A DNA stretch of 63,748 nucleotides from an uncultured Acidobacteriia bacterium (lineage in GTDB: Bacteria > Acidobacteriota > Terriglobia > Bryobacterales > Bryobacteraceae). The translations under genes were made by a program, and so were the position numbers. Numbering within the stretch: position 1 is the first letter of the stretch; each line of letters begins with the position of its first letter. The stretch spans positions 1 to 63,748 of the forward strand of contig CAIYVZ010000176.1 of the NCBI GenBank assembly GCA_903929755.1, given 5' to 3'. The notes below the pieces were generated by a model that had not been told where the DNA came from, made no database searches, and worked only from the letters and a program-made list of their open reading frames with translations. Below, piece by piece: positions 26,743 through 36,100 of the stretch.

Positions 26743-27885
26743 GTGAAGAAGAAACTCAATATTGGAATGATCGGGTACGGCTTTATGGGCCGGACCCACT
26801 CGAACGCGTTCAGCAAAGCGCCGCATTTTTTTGATCTGCCGTACGAGCCGGTGCTGAAGACGGTCTGCGCACGGAATGGCGAGAAGGCCGCTGCATTTGC
26901 CGCCCAGTGGGGCTACGAGCGGTTCGATACGGACTGGCGGAAGGTTGTGGAATCGCCGGATATCGATGCGGTGGATATTGCCAGCCCGAACGATACGCAC
27001 CACGACATTGCCATTGCGGCAGCGGCGGCGGGCAAGATTGTGCTGTGTGAAAAGCCGCTGGGGCGGAATCCGGCGGAATCAGAAGCGATGGTGGCGGCTG
27101 TTGAAAAGGCCGGGGTTCCGAACACGGTTTGGTACAACTACCGGCGGACTCCGGCGGTGTCACTGGCGAAAAAGCTGATTGATGAAGGCCGCCTGGGGCG
27201 GATTTTCCACTACCGGACGGTGTTTCTGCAGGACTGGACGATTTCAGCCGATCTGCCGCAGGGCGGGCAGGGTCTGTGGCGTCTGGATGCGGCGGTTTCG
27301 GGCAGTGGGGTGACGGGCGATTTGCTGGCGCACAACATTGATACTGCGATGTGGCTGAACGGCCAGATCAGCGAAGTGTCGGCGATGACGGAAACGTTCA
27401 TTAAGACGCGGAAGCATAGTCTGACGGGCGAAGACCAGGCCGTGACGATCGACGATGCGAGTTTGTTCCTGGCGCGGTTTGCCAACGGGTCGCTGGCGAC
27501 GTTCGAAGCGACCAGGTATGCGCGCGGTCACAAGGCGCTCTACACGTTTGAAATCAATGGCGAGAAGGCTTCCATTAAGTGGGATCTGCATGATCTGCAC
27601 CGTCTGGAGTACTTTGACTATGCCGATGAGAGCCAGTTGCGGGGGTGGAAGAGTATCCACATTACCGATGGGGAACATCCGTATATGAGCCATTGGTGGG
27701 TGCCGGGGCTGCAGATTGGGTATGAGCATACGTTTGTGCATCAGGCGGCGGACTTCATCCAGAGTTTGGGTGACGGGAAGGCGGCTTCGCCGACGTTCCG
27801 CGAAGCTTTGAGCACGGATTATGTGGTGGATGCCGTATTGAAGTCGGCTAAGTCACGGCAGTGGGAAACGGCGAGGACGGCATGA
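26743..27885 (+). CDS. Gfo/Idh/MocA family oxidoreductase
   Basis: A 380-residue NAD(P)-dependent sugar oxidoreductase. The Rossmann fold starts at the N-terminus ([17 protein letters not shown]) and is followed by the family motif CEKPLGRN with its Lys/Pro, and by the substrate domain ([18 protein letters not shown], with the GD...HxxD residues). It starts at a GTG (26743) 6 bp after the isomerase. No signal peptide; cytoplasmic. Such enzymes often oxidise C3 of sugars to 3-keto forms. Its stop overlaps the next start as ATGA, so the genes are made together. Confidence 0.88.
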   Translation: MKKKLNIGMIGYGFMGRTHSNAFSKAPHFFDLPYEPVLKTVCARNGEKAAAFAAQWGYERFDTDWRKVVESPDIDAVDIASPNDTHHDIAIAAAAAGKIVLCEKPLGRNPAESEAMVAAVEKAGVPNTVWYNYRRTPAVSLAKKLIDEGRLGRIFHYRTVFLQDWTISADLPQGGQGLWRLDAAVSGSGVTGDLLAHNIDTAMWLNGQISEVSAMTETFIKTRKHSLTGEDQAVTIDDASLFLARFANGSLATFEATRYARGHKALYTFEINGEKASIKWDLHDLHRLEYFDYADESQLRGWKSIHITDGEHPYMSHWWVPGLQIGYEHTFVHQAADFIQSLGDGKAASPTFREALSTDYVVDAVLKSAKSRQWETARTA

Positions 27886-28874
27886 GGAAGTTTCAGGCAG
27901 GGATGGCGGGCGCGGTAGTTCTGTGCGCTGGTTTGTTTGTGGCTGTGGAGCAGGGCCGGTCGCAGCAACCTCCGGCGGGCGCTGCAGCGGGTACGCCTGC
28001 GGGTGCGCCGGGTGCCGCTCCCGGGGGACGCGGGCGGGGTGGTGGCGGGTTCCGTCAGCCGGAGCCTATTGATTTCAATGACCGTGCAGGCTGGGTCCAG
28101 ATGTTCGATGGTAAGACGTTCAATGGCTGGGACGCGGATTTTGCGTGGTGGCAGATTAAGGACGAATCGATTTACTCGGAATCTTCCTGCGAGAAGCCGA
28201 CCGGGACCATTTACATTATTTGGCAGGGTGGCGAAGCTGCGGACTTCGAGCTGAAGTTCGAAATGAAGGGCGAGGGCGCGGATGTGAACGGCGGTCTGCA
28301 GTATCGCGGCGCAATCATTAAGCCGGGCGAGGGCCCGGCACGTGGTGGTGGCGGGGCTCCGGGTGCTGGTGCGCCTGGACGCGGTGCGCAGGCTGCGGGT
28401 GGGCCTCCCGGTGGGGGACGCGGACGTGGTCCGCAAGGTCCGTGCCCGAGTGGTGCCCCTCGCGGGGCACCTCCTACGCGCGCTTCGCAGGCCAAGTGGG
28501 ACATGCTGGGCGCGCAGTTCGATTTCGATGGCCGGAACCGGTTTACGGGGCAGTATTATGAACAGGCTACGGGTCGCGGGATTGTGGCCTGGCGCGGGCA
28601 GGTGGTTCGCACCGAACAGGGCAAGAGCCCTCGTTTGCTGGCGTCGCTGGGTAATACGGACGAACTGGCTGGTTACGTGAAGGTGGACGATTTCAACCAG
28701 TATCACGTGATCGCGCGGGGCAATACGATGACGCATATCATCAATGGCCACGTAATGTCGGTGCTGATTGACGACGATCCGATGGCGTTCCGCAAGAGCG
28801 GGATCATTGGTTTTGAGATTGAAGGCACGGGTAAACTCTGGATGCGTAACATCTGGCTGAAGAGGCTCCAATAA
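27882..28874 (+). CDS. Exported DUF1080 protein (3-keto-sugar enzyme family)
   Basis: A 330-residue protein with a signal peptide ([20 protein letters not shown]), then a Gly/Pro/Arg-rich linker and a DUF1080 beta-sandwich ([58 protein letters not shown]). The start ATG overlaps the oxidoreductase stop as ATGA. The middle is interrupted by a second Gly/Arg-rich stretch of about 55 residues (roughly 150-205) between beta strands. Family members are hydrolases, lyases or hydratases acting on 3-keto-glycosides. The signal peptide points to the periplasm or cell surface, separate from the cytosolic partners. Confidence 0.8.
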   Translation: MRKFQAGMAGAVVLCAGLFVAVEQGRSQQPPAGAAAGTPAGAPGAAPGGRGRGGGGFRQPEPIDFNDRAGWVQMFDGKTFNGWDADFAWWQIKDESIYSESSCEKPTGTIYIIWQGGEAADFELKFEMKGEGADVNGGLQYRGAIIKPGEGPARGGGGAPGAGAPGRGAQAAGGPPGGGRGRGPQGPCPSGAPRGAPPTRASQAKWDMLGAQFDFDGRNRFTGQYYEQATGRGIVAWRGQVVRTEQGKSPRLLASLGNTDELAGYVKVDDFNQYHVIARGNTMTHIINGHVMSVLIDDDPMAFRKSGIIGFEIEGTGKLWMRNIWLKRLQ

Positions 28875-29650
28875 TGACGAAGACTTTTGTGTTTATGAGT
28901 GCGCTGGTTTTGACTGCCACGCTTTTTGCGCAGCAGGCTCCCCCTGCGGGGCGTGGTCCGGGGGCTCCGGGTGGGGGACGCGGCCGGGGTGGTCCACCGG
29001 TGGGTGTGCTGGAAGAGACTGGCTTCACGAAGATCTTCGACGGCACGCTGAAGGGCTGGGATTGCGATCCGAACTTCTGGAAGGCCGAGAACGACATCCT
29101 GGTGGGCGAGACGACGCTGACGCACCAGCCGCCGCAGAATATTTTCTGCATCTGGAAGGGTGGTCAGCCAGCCGATTTTGAATTGAAGATGGACTATCGG
29201 CTGACGGGCGCGCGGACGGGCAACTCGGGCATTCAGTACCGTAGTGTGGAACTGCCGGACGTGGCCAAGTGGGTCCTGAAGGGTTACCAGGCCGACATTG
29301 ACGCCGCGCAGCAGTATACCGGTCAGGTTTACGAAGAGCGGAACCGTGGTTTTCTGGCGCTGCGTGGCCAGATTGTTTACATCCCGAATGGCGGCAAGAC
29401 CGGGTCGATTGGTTCCACAGGCGATGGCGATCAGCTAAAGGGCTATGTGAAGCTCTACGACTGGAATGAAATCCACATCATTGCGCGGGGCAATACGATC
29501 ATTCAGTTGATCAACGGCCACGTGATGTCGGTTGTGGTGGATGACGACCAGGCGAACCGGAAGATGAGTGGGTTAATTGGTGTACAGCTTCACAAGACGA
29601 CGGGCGACATGAAAATGGAAGTCCGGAACGCCCGCCTGAAGACGTTTTAA
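28874..29650 (+). CDS. Exported DUF1080 protein, second copy
   Basis: A 258-residue paralogue of the preceding gene, sharing its start overlap (TAATG). A signal peptide (FVFMSALVLTATLFAQQ) is followed by a short Gly/Arg/Pro-rich linker and the DUF1080 domain (KIFDGTLKGWDCDPNFW, FELKMDYRLTG, SGIQYRSVELPD, EIHIIARGNTIIQLINGHVM). It lacks the long internal Gly/Arg insertion of its neighbour, so it is closer to the usual family length. Two adjacent divergent copies suggest two steps or two substrates of the same pathway. Confidence 0.82.
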   Translation: MTKTFVFMSALVLTATLFAQQAPPAGRGPGAPGGGRGRGGPPVGVLEETGFTKIFDGTLKGWDCDPNFWKAENDILVGETTLTHQPPQNIFCIWKGGQPADFELKMDYRLTGARTGNSGIQYRSVELPDVAKWVLKGYQADIDAAQQYTGQVYEERNRGFLALRGQIVYIPNGGKTGSIGSTGDGDQLKGYVKLYDWNEIHIIARGNTIIQLINGHVMSVVVDDDQANRKMSGLIGVQLHKTTGDMKMEVRNARLKTF

Positions 29651-29660
29651 TTGGGGCGTG

Positions 29661-29709
29661 GCCGGACCTCGAGTCTTCCAAAGCGTTAGGATGAAGATAG
29701 AGGTCCGGC
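29661..29709 (+). promoter_or_regulatory. Long stem-loop before mrdA
   Basis: A perfect 10-bp inverted repeat (GCCGGACCTC at 29661-29670 and GAGGTCCGGC at 29700-29709) encloses 29 nt directly upstream of the PBP2 start. There is no U-tract, so it is not a standard terminator. The right arm contains GAGGT, the only ribosome-binding-like sequence near the TTG start at 29717, so the stem could occlude translation initiation. Confidence 0.5.
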
Positions 29710-29716
29710 AGCACCC

Positions 29717-31621
29717 TTGAGTTTCCCCTCCGTCGAACCGCAACACGAACTCCCCCCTCCGGACAAGACTCGTCTTCGTGACGATCCCAGCTTCGCGTCC
29801 GCGAAGATGCATGCCTTCCAGTACATTGCGGTCGGGATTTTTCTGGTGCTGGTTTCCGGTTTTTGGGAACTGCAGATCCGCAGCCCCGAGTTTTACAACG
29901 AACGGGCGGAGCGGAACCGGATCAAGGCCTTTCCTTTGGTGGCACCGCGCGGCAAGATTCTGGACCGCGATGGCCGCGTGATTGTTGACAACCACTCCAC
30001 TTGGAGCCTGATTCTTTCCCGGGAGAGCCTGAAAGAAGAGCATCTGCACGAGATCGCGGAGGGTCTGCACCTCGACTACGACGATCTGGTGAAGAGGGTC
30101 CACCGCTACAAGAAGCGCCCGAAGTACGAGCCGATCATTATCAAGGAAGAGCTGTCTTCCGGCGATTTGGCGTTTGTGGAAGCGCACAAAGATCCCGAAA
30201 CGTTCCCTGAGATGGAGTTGATTGAGACGCAGAAGCGGCTTTATCCGCAGAACGGCATCCTGGCGCACCTGATTGGGTACACGGGCGAAATCAGCGAGTC
30301 GGAACTGGATATTCCGGAGTTCGCCAAGTACAACCAGGGCCAGATTATCGGGAAAACAGGCATCGAAAAGGGCTATAACGACTGGCTGATGGGCGTGGAT
30401 GGCGAGCGTCGGTCGATTGTGGACAACCTGGGGCGAGAGCATCAGATTCTGGAAAAGAAAGACGCATTGCCCGGCAAGAATCTGCAGTTGACCATCGACC
30501 TGGATCTGCAGGTGGTGGCGGAGCTGGCCCTCGGTGACAAGCGGGGCGCCGTTGTAGCGCTGAATCCGGCGAATGGCGAGGTTCTGGCCATGGTGTCACG
30601 GCCAAGCTTTGATCCGAACAAGTTCGCGGTGCGGATTAAGTCAAAGGACTGGAAGGAAATCACTACCGATCCGGGCAATCCTTTGCTGAACCGGGCGATT
30701 CAGGCTCAGCTGGCGCCAGGCTCGACGTTTAAGCCTCTGGTGGCCCTGGCTGGCCTCGAGAGCGGCGCGATTGACGAGAACAGCGCGTTCAACTGTGGTG
30801 GTGGCGGGACGTTTTACGGGCATTTTAGCGGTTGCTGGGCGGTTCACGGGCCTGGCGTGGCGCTGCACAAAGGTATGGCGCAATCGTGCGACACCTACTT
30901 CTACAACGTGGGAAACAAGACAGGTATCGACACGCTGGCGTTTTACGCGAAGCAGGCTGGGCTGGGGCAGAAGTCGGGGATTGACCTTCCGGCTGAAGCC
31001 GCGGGGATTGTGCCGTCGCCGGAGTGGAAGCTGCGGACGCAGCGGCAAAAGTGGTTCGCCGGCGAGACGATTTCAGTGTCGATTGGCCAGGGTGCCCTGA
31101 CGGTGACGCCGTTGCAACTGGCGCGGGCAATTGGTGGGATGGCGATGGGCGGCGTCTGGCACCGGCCGCACCTGGTGCGTGCAGACACAGATAAAGAGAA
31201 GCCGATGGAGTGGGCTTTGAACCCTGAGAATGTCCGAAAGGTTATCTACGGCATGTACGGGGTGGTGAATGAGGGCGGGACTGGCGGGCGGGCGAAGCTT
31301 CCCGGGATTGATGTTTGCGGGAAGACCGGGTCGGCGCAAACGACTTCCGCTGAGTACGCCAGGGCCCATAAGGAAGCAAGGGATAACGCCTGGTTCATCG
31401 CTTACGCGCCTTGCTACAAACCGGAGATTGTGATTTCCGTGCTGTGGGAGAATTCGGGGTTGCACGGCCAGTTTGCGGCGCCTATTGCGCGGGACGTGAT
31501 GAAATCGTATTTCGACAAGAAAGTTCGCCAGCAGGAAGCGGAGCTGTTGCACCGCAATCCGGCCTCGGCACTGGCGGCGGCACTGGCTCCGCCTTCTGAA
31601 CAGAAGGTAAGAATCAATTAA
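29717..31621 (+). CDS. mrdA: Penicillin-binding protein 2 (elongasome transpeptidase)
   Basis: A 634-residue class B PBP that cross-links peptidoglycan during lateral wall growth. One transmembrane helix (YIAVGIFLVLVSGFWEL) follows a short cytosolic tail; then comes the dimerisation domain (APRGKILDRDGRVIVDN) and the transpeptidase domain with the active-site tetrad APGSTFKPL, the SxN-equivalent QSCDTYFYN, and CGKTGSAQT. I keep the TTG start at 29717, though an ATG at 29807 just before the membrane helix is an alternative. rodA follows after one base, the conserved mrdA-rodA pair. A stem-loop overlaps the possible ribosome-binding site. Confidence 0.95.
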   Translation: MSFPSVEPQHELPPPDKTRLRDDPSFASAKMHAFQYIAVGIFLVLVSGFWELQIRSPEFYNERAERNRIKAFPLVAPRGKILDRDGRVIVDNHSTWSLILSRESLKEEHLHEIAEGLHLDYDDLVKRVHRYKKRPKYEPIIIKEELSSGDLAFVEAHKDPETFPEMELIETQKRLYPQNGILAHLIGYTGEISESELDIPEFAKYNQGQIIGKTGIEKGYNDWLMGVDGERRSIVDNLGREHQILEKKDALPGKNLQLTIDLDLQVVAELALGDKRGAVVALNPANGEVLAMVSRPSFDPNKFAVRIKSKDWKEITTDPGNPLLNRAIQAQLAPGSTFKPLVALAGLESGAIDENSAFNCGGGGTFYGHFSGCWAVHGPGVALHKGMAQSCDTYFYNVGNKTGIDTLAFYAKQAGLGQKSGIDLPAEAAGIVPSPEWKLRTQRQKWFAGETISVSIGQGALTVTPLQLARAIGGMAMGGVWHRPHLVRADTDKEKPMEWALNPENVRKVIYGMYGVVNEGGTGGRAKLPGIDVCGKTGSAQTTSAEYARAHKEARDNAWFIAYAPCYKPEIVISVLWENSGLHGQFAAPIARDVMKSYFDKKVRQQEAELLHRNPASALAAALAPPSEQKVRIN

Positions 31622-31622
31622 G

Positions 31623-32714
31623 ATGTTTCGCAGCGCAAATCTGAAGGACTTTGACTGGGCGATGGTGTTTATCGTGCTGGCGATCTGCGGGCTTGGCATC
31701 CTGCAGATATTCAGCGCCACGCATGACACCATCTGGCAGGGCGCGTGGTGGAAACAAACGGCTTACGTTGGCTTCGGCTTGGCGCTGATGTGGGTGGTGG
31801 CGAGTTTTGATTACCACCTGCTGCTGCAAAAGGCGTATCCGTTCTACATTGTCGCCGCGGTTCTGTTGTTGGTTGTGCTGCTGGTTGGCAAACGGACATT
31901 CGGGTCCACTCGCTGGATCCAAATGCCGGGCGGGCTACGGTTTCAGGTTTCGGAATTCACGAAGCTGGTGATCATTTTGGTGGTGGCCCGATTCTTAACG
32001 GATCTGCGAGCCGAAGTTCTGGAGCTTCGCGACATGCTGCAGCTGGCGGGGCTGATTCTGGTCCCCATGGCGCTGGTGGCGAAGGAGCCGGATCTGGGAA
32101 CGGCGCTGACATACACCCCGATCTTCGCGGTGGGGGTATTCCTGGCGGGGTTGCGATGGAAGTATTGGGTGACGATTGCGCTGGTGGCGCTGGTCGTGAT
32201 CCCGATTGGCTTCCGGTATTTGCAGCCGTACCAGAAGAGCCGGATCGTGAGTTTTCTGGACCCGGAGCGGGATCCGCACGGGGATGGCTATCAGCTGATT
32301 CAGTCGAAGATTGCGGTAGGGGCTGGCGGGACGTGGGGAAAAGGTGTGACAAAAGGCACACAAACGCAGTTGCGCTTCCTTCCGGTACCCCATACAGATT
32401 TTATTTTTTCGGCGTATGCTGAGGAGCACGGCTTCGTTGGCGTGATCTTTGTGTTGGTTTTATACTTTATTTTGTTGATGCAGGTGGTTCAGTCGGGCCA
32501 GACCGCTCCGGACCGGGCGGGCATGTATATCTGTATGGGTGTTGGAAGTTTGCTTTTATTTCATATACTGGTAAACGTAGGGATGGTAGTGGGAAGAATG
32601 CCCGTCACCGGGATCCCGCTGCCGCTGATGAGCTATGGCGGGTCGAGCATCTGGTCAACCTTTCTGATGCTGGGTTTGGTCAATAGTGTCCGGGTAAGAA
32701 GATTTGTCAACTGA
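31623..32714 (+). CDS. rodA: Rod-shape glycosyltransferase RodA
   Basis: A 363-residue SEDS-family membrane glycosyltransferase that polymerises glycan strands together with PBP2. It has about ten hydrophobic helices, beginning FDWAMVFIVLAICGLGILQI. The catalytic region contains VAKEPDLGTALTY (with the conserved Glu-Pro-Asp) and the signature VGRMPVTGIPLPLMSYGGSS. It starts one base after the mrdA stop, so it depends on the same transcript. It is shorter than FtsW and lies next to mrdA, which supports RodA over FtsW. Confidence 0.95.
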   Translation: MFRSANLKDFDWAMVFIVLAICGLGILQIFSATHDTIWQGAWWKQTAYVGFGLALMWVVASFDYHLLLQKAYPFYIVAAVLLLVVLLVGKRTFGSTRWIQMPGGLRFQVSEFTKLVIILVVARFLTDLRAEVLELRDMLQLAGLILVPMALVAKEPDLGTALTYTPIFAVGVFLAGLRWKYWVTIALVALVVIPIGFRYLQPYQKSRIVSFLDPERDPHGDGYQLIQSKIAVGAGGTWGKGVTKGTQTQLRFLPVPHTDFIFSAYAEEHGFVGVIFVLVLYFILLMQVVQSGQTAPDRAGMYICMGVGSLLLFHILVNVGMVVGRMPVTGIPLPLMSYGGSSIWSTFLMLGLVNSVRVRRFVN

Positions 32715-33148
32715 GTAGTTTGGATTGGGCGGAATGGAGGGAGCGGCGAGAAATGCGGCTTCCGGAGTTCCGTTCAGAGAATTAACAGATTTAAGAGTTA
32801 GGTTGGGAACCAGAGCTGAGTTGTGAAGCGCGCGTATTCTATGTCAGAACGAGCGCGCTGGCCGGGAGCGGATGGCCGTTTCCCGAACGATGGTTTTCCC
32901 GATTGGCCCCGTCGGCAGTTGTTAAGCGACGCTCGATGTTGGTATGAATCGAGAGCAGGATGTTGATTTTAAAAGCGGATTGCAGTCGATCCGTTCCATT
33001 CTGTAGCCGGCGTGAAGAGTGTAGGCACCAGGTGGTCGCCCCCGTTGGGGTGCTGCCTGGAATCTATACAGGGCAGTGAAAATCGGTTCGGGCGAAGTCT
33101 GTCCTGCCTCCCCGGAGCTCTCCATTAGGGCCCGACCGGGAGAAGGCA
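32715..33148. other. 434-bp leader region before RNase E/G
   Basis: No convincing gene. Two hairpins are visible. The first is at 32827-32859 with AGCGCGC and GCGCGCT arms plus inner TTCT/AGAA pairing. The second is at 33028-33060 with CCAGG/CCTGG and CCCC/GGGG pairing and a bulge. A weak promoter-like pair (TTGTTA at 32919, TATGAA at 32943) lies between. RNase E is autoregulated through its long 5' leader in Escherichia coli; by analogy this region may do the same, which is inference. A GGGAGAAGG site precedes the ATG. Confidence 0.5.
32827..32859 (+). other. Stable hairpin after rodA
   Basis: Seven-base-pair outer arms (AGCGCGC/GCGCGCT) with a further TTCT/AGAA inner helix, 113 bp after the rodA stop. 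No U-tract follows, so it is either a non-canonical terminator for the mrdA-rodA transcript or part of the RNase leader. Confidence 0.45.
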
Positions 33149-36100
33149 ATGTCGAAAGAATTAGTCGTCTCGTCTACTAAGCACGAGACGAGGGTCGCGA
33201 TCCTTGAGGACGACCAGCTTGTGGAAATCTTCCACGAGCGTGAAAAAGAGTATTCCCTCGCAGGCAGCATTCATAAGGGACGTGTGACCCGCGTTTTACC
33301 GGGTATGCAGTCCGCCTTCGTGGATATCGGACTGGAGCGCGATGCGTTCCTGTATGTTTCCGACTTCTTCGAAGACAACGATGAATATGATGCCGTAGTC
33401 AGCACAGTAGAAGAAAAAATTCTCCGGATGGACAAGAGCGGCTCTGTCGCGTCGTTGTCCGCCGGGGATGCTCCGCGCGGCGAAGGCGAAGTTCTTGCCG
33501 CAGGGGCTTCGGCTGCGCTGGATGCACCTGCCGCGCCAGCTGGCGAAGTTCGCCAGGGTGGCGGTGGCCGGGACCAGAACCGGAACAACCGTGGGGGACG
33601 TCCTTCGGGAGATCGTCCTTCAGGAGACCGGGCTTCGGGCGACCGGGCTTCGGGCGACCGGGCTCCGGGTGGTGATCGCGGGGCTGCCGTTGGCGGTGAC
33701 CGCAGCGCTGCTCCCAGCGGGGATCGCGGCGCGGCGCCAGACGGTGATCGGGGTGGCGACAAGGATCGTCGTGGTCGCCGTGGCCGACGCCGCGGGGGAC
33801 GTGGCGGGGGCCTGCCGGATTCCAAGTATGCCGCCCGTCCGGGTGGTGGCGAGGCCAGCGATGCCCCCCCGGTAGTTGAGGATGAGCGGGAAGAATTGAA
33901 TGCGCCGCCGGAGCCGCCGTTTGACGCGTCGGCTATTGGTGACGATCTGATTGTGCTGCCGGGCGAGACACTGCGGAAGTATTCGCGGATGGAACCTCCG
34001 GTTTGGGCTGAGCCTGTGGTTGCGGAAGCGGCCGCGGAAGAGCAAGTTGTAGCTGCAGAAGCTGAGGCTCCCGTGGTGGAAGCCTTGGTGGAAGCCGCTC
34101 CGGCGCAGGATGCGATTGAGGAATTTGCGCAGGCGGTTGCTGAGGCGGCTGATCGTCCGGTTGAGTACGCTGTTTCGCTGGACCATCCGATGGCCGCTTT
34201 TGGTATGGCTATTGCGGCACCTGAGCCGGAAGTTGTTCCGGTGGCGGAAGAAGCGCCGGTTGTGGAAGCAGCTCCCGTTGTGGAAGAAGCTCCGGTTCTG
34301 GAAGCGGCTCCGGTTCTGGAAGAAGTAGCGGCTGTGGTGGCGGAAGAAATTTCCGCCGTGGCAGAGGCTGAAGCTGTCCCGGCTGAGGAAGAAGGTCTTT
34401 CCGCTGCGGCTCTTGCTGAAGACGCACTTCCGGAAGACGCTCTTTTCGACGAAGGTGTTTCTGAAGAGGGTATTGGCGCGGAAGCCGGGTCTGACGACAT
34501 CGGCGAAGACGGCGACGCAGACGAGGTTGTGGCTGTTGAGGGAGAGGAAGGCCCGGAGCCCGTTCGGCAGCCGACCAGCCTGACTGCTGCATTGCGGGAG
34601 CAGGGCCAGCGTTACCCACACCGTGTTTCGCGCCGGATGCGCCGCCGCAGTCGTGGCGGGGAGCGTGGTGAGGAACGTGGCGAACGTCCTGGTGGCGATC
34701 GCAATGGCAATGTGGAGGCGAAGCCTGTTGTTGAAGCGGGCGTTGAAGTCGCTTTGGTTTCAGACGAAGTTCGTCCGGTTGGGGTTCGGGAAGAAGTACG
34801 CCCGGAACGCAGTGAGCGCGGTGGCGACAGGGAACGTGGTGGCCGTGAACGTGGCGGTCGCGAGCGCGGTGGCCGCGAACGCACTGAACGTACCGAACGC
34901 AGTGAAAGTGGCGAAAGCGTCGAGCGGAGCGCGGACCGGGGAGTTGACCGGGGCGAACGCAAGGAACGGGAACGTCCTCCCCTTCCGTCAATTGCCGACC
35001 TTCTGAAGGAAGGCCAGGAAATCATCGTCCAGATTGCCAAGGAACCGATTGGCCAGAAGGGCGCGCGCATTACGTCGCACATCGCTCTGCCGGGCCGGTT
35101 TGTTGTTTACATGCCGACGGTGGACCATGCGGGGGTTTCGCGCAAGATTCCGTCGGACGAAGAACGGCAGCGGCTGAAGCGTATTATCCAGACCCATCGC
35201 CAGGGAATTCCGGGGGGCTACATCTGCCGGACGGCGGCGGAAGGCAAGACCGAGGAAGAACTGCAGAAGGACATGCACTTTCTCTATAACCTCTGGCTCG
35301 ATATGCGCCAGAAGGCGGAGAAGCGTCCGGCTCCGGTGCTGTTGCACCACGACCTGGACCTGGTACAGCGGATTCTGCGTGACCAGCTGACGGTTTCGTT
35401 CAAGACCATCTGGGTGGACAGCGAGGAGTTGTACGAGAGCGTTCTGCGATTTGCGGAGCGGTTCCAGCCGGCGCTGGTTTCGCGGGTGAAGCTGTACACT
35501 CGGCCTGCTCCAATCTTCGACGAATTCGGCGTGACAGCTGAAATCGAGAAGGCTCTGCGACCGAAGGTCTGGCTGAAGTCGGGCGGCTATATCGTGATCA
35601 ACCAGACGGAAGCTCTGGTAGCGATCGATATCAATACCGGCAAGTATGTGGGCAAGTCGAACCGGCTTGAAGACACGATCGTGAAGATCAACACGGATGC
35701 CATTAAGGAGATCGTGCGGCAGATTCGCATTCGCGATCTGGGTGGAATCATTGTGGTTGATTTTATCGACATGGATGAGCGCAAGAACAAGCAGAAGGTG
35801 ATGCAGGCTCTGGAAGAGGCGATGCGGGTTGACCGTGCGCCTTACAAGATTCTGCAGTTCAACGACTTCGGGCTGGTGGCGATTACCCGGAAGCGTGTGA
35901 AGCAGTCACTGGAGCGGACGCTCTGTTCGCCGTGCCCGTATTGCGAGGGCGCGGGGCATGTGAAGAGCGCGAACACGGTGGTGGCGGAAATCCTGACCGA
36001 GGCATCGAAGATGCGGAAGGTGTTCGACGACAAGGACGGGAATGTGGTCCTTCGGGTGAACCCGGAAGTAGCTAAGGTGTTGAAGACGAACCGGAACCAG

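Noticed and set aside
33271-34500. A 409-codon minus frame inside the RNase E/G insertion
   Set aside because: Ser/Pro/Ala-rich mirror of the low-complexity coding strand, with no start signal or domain.
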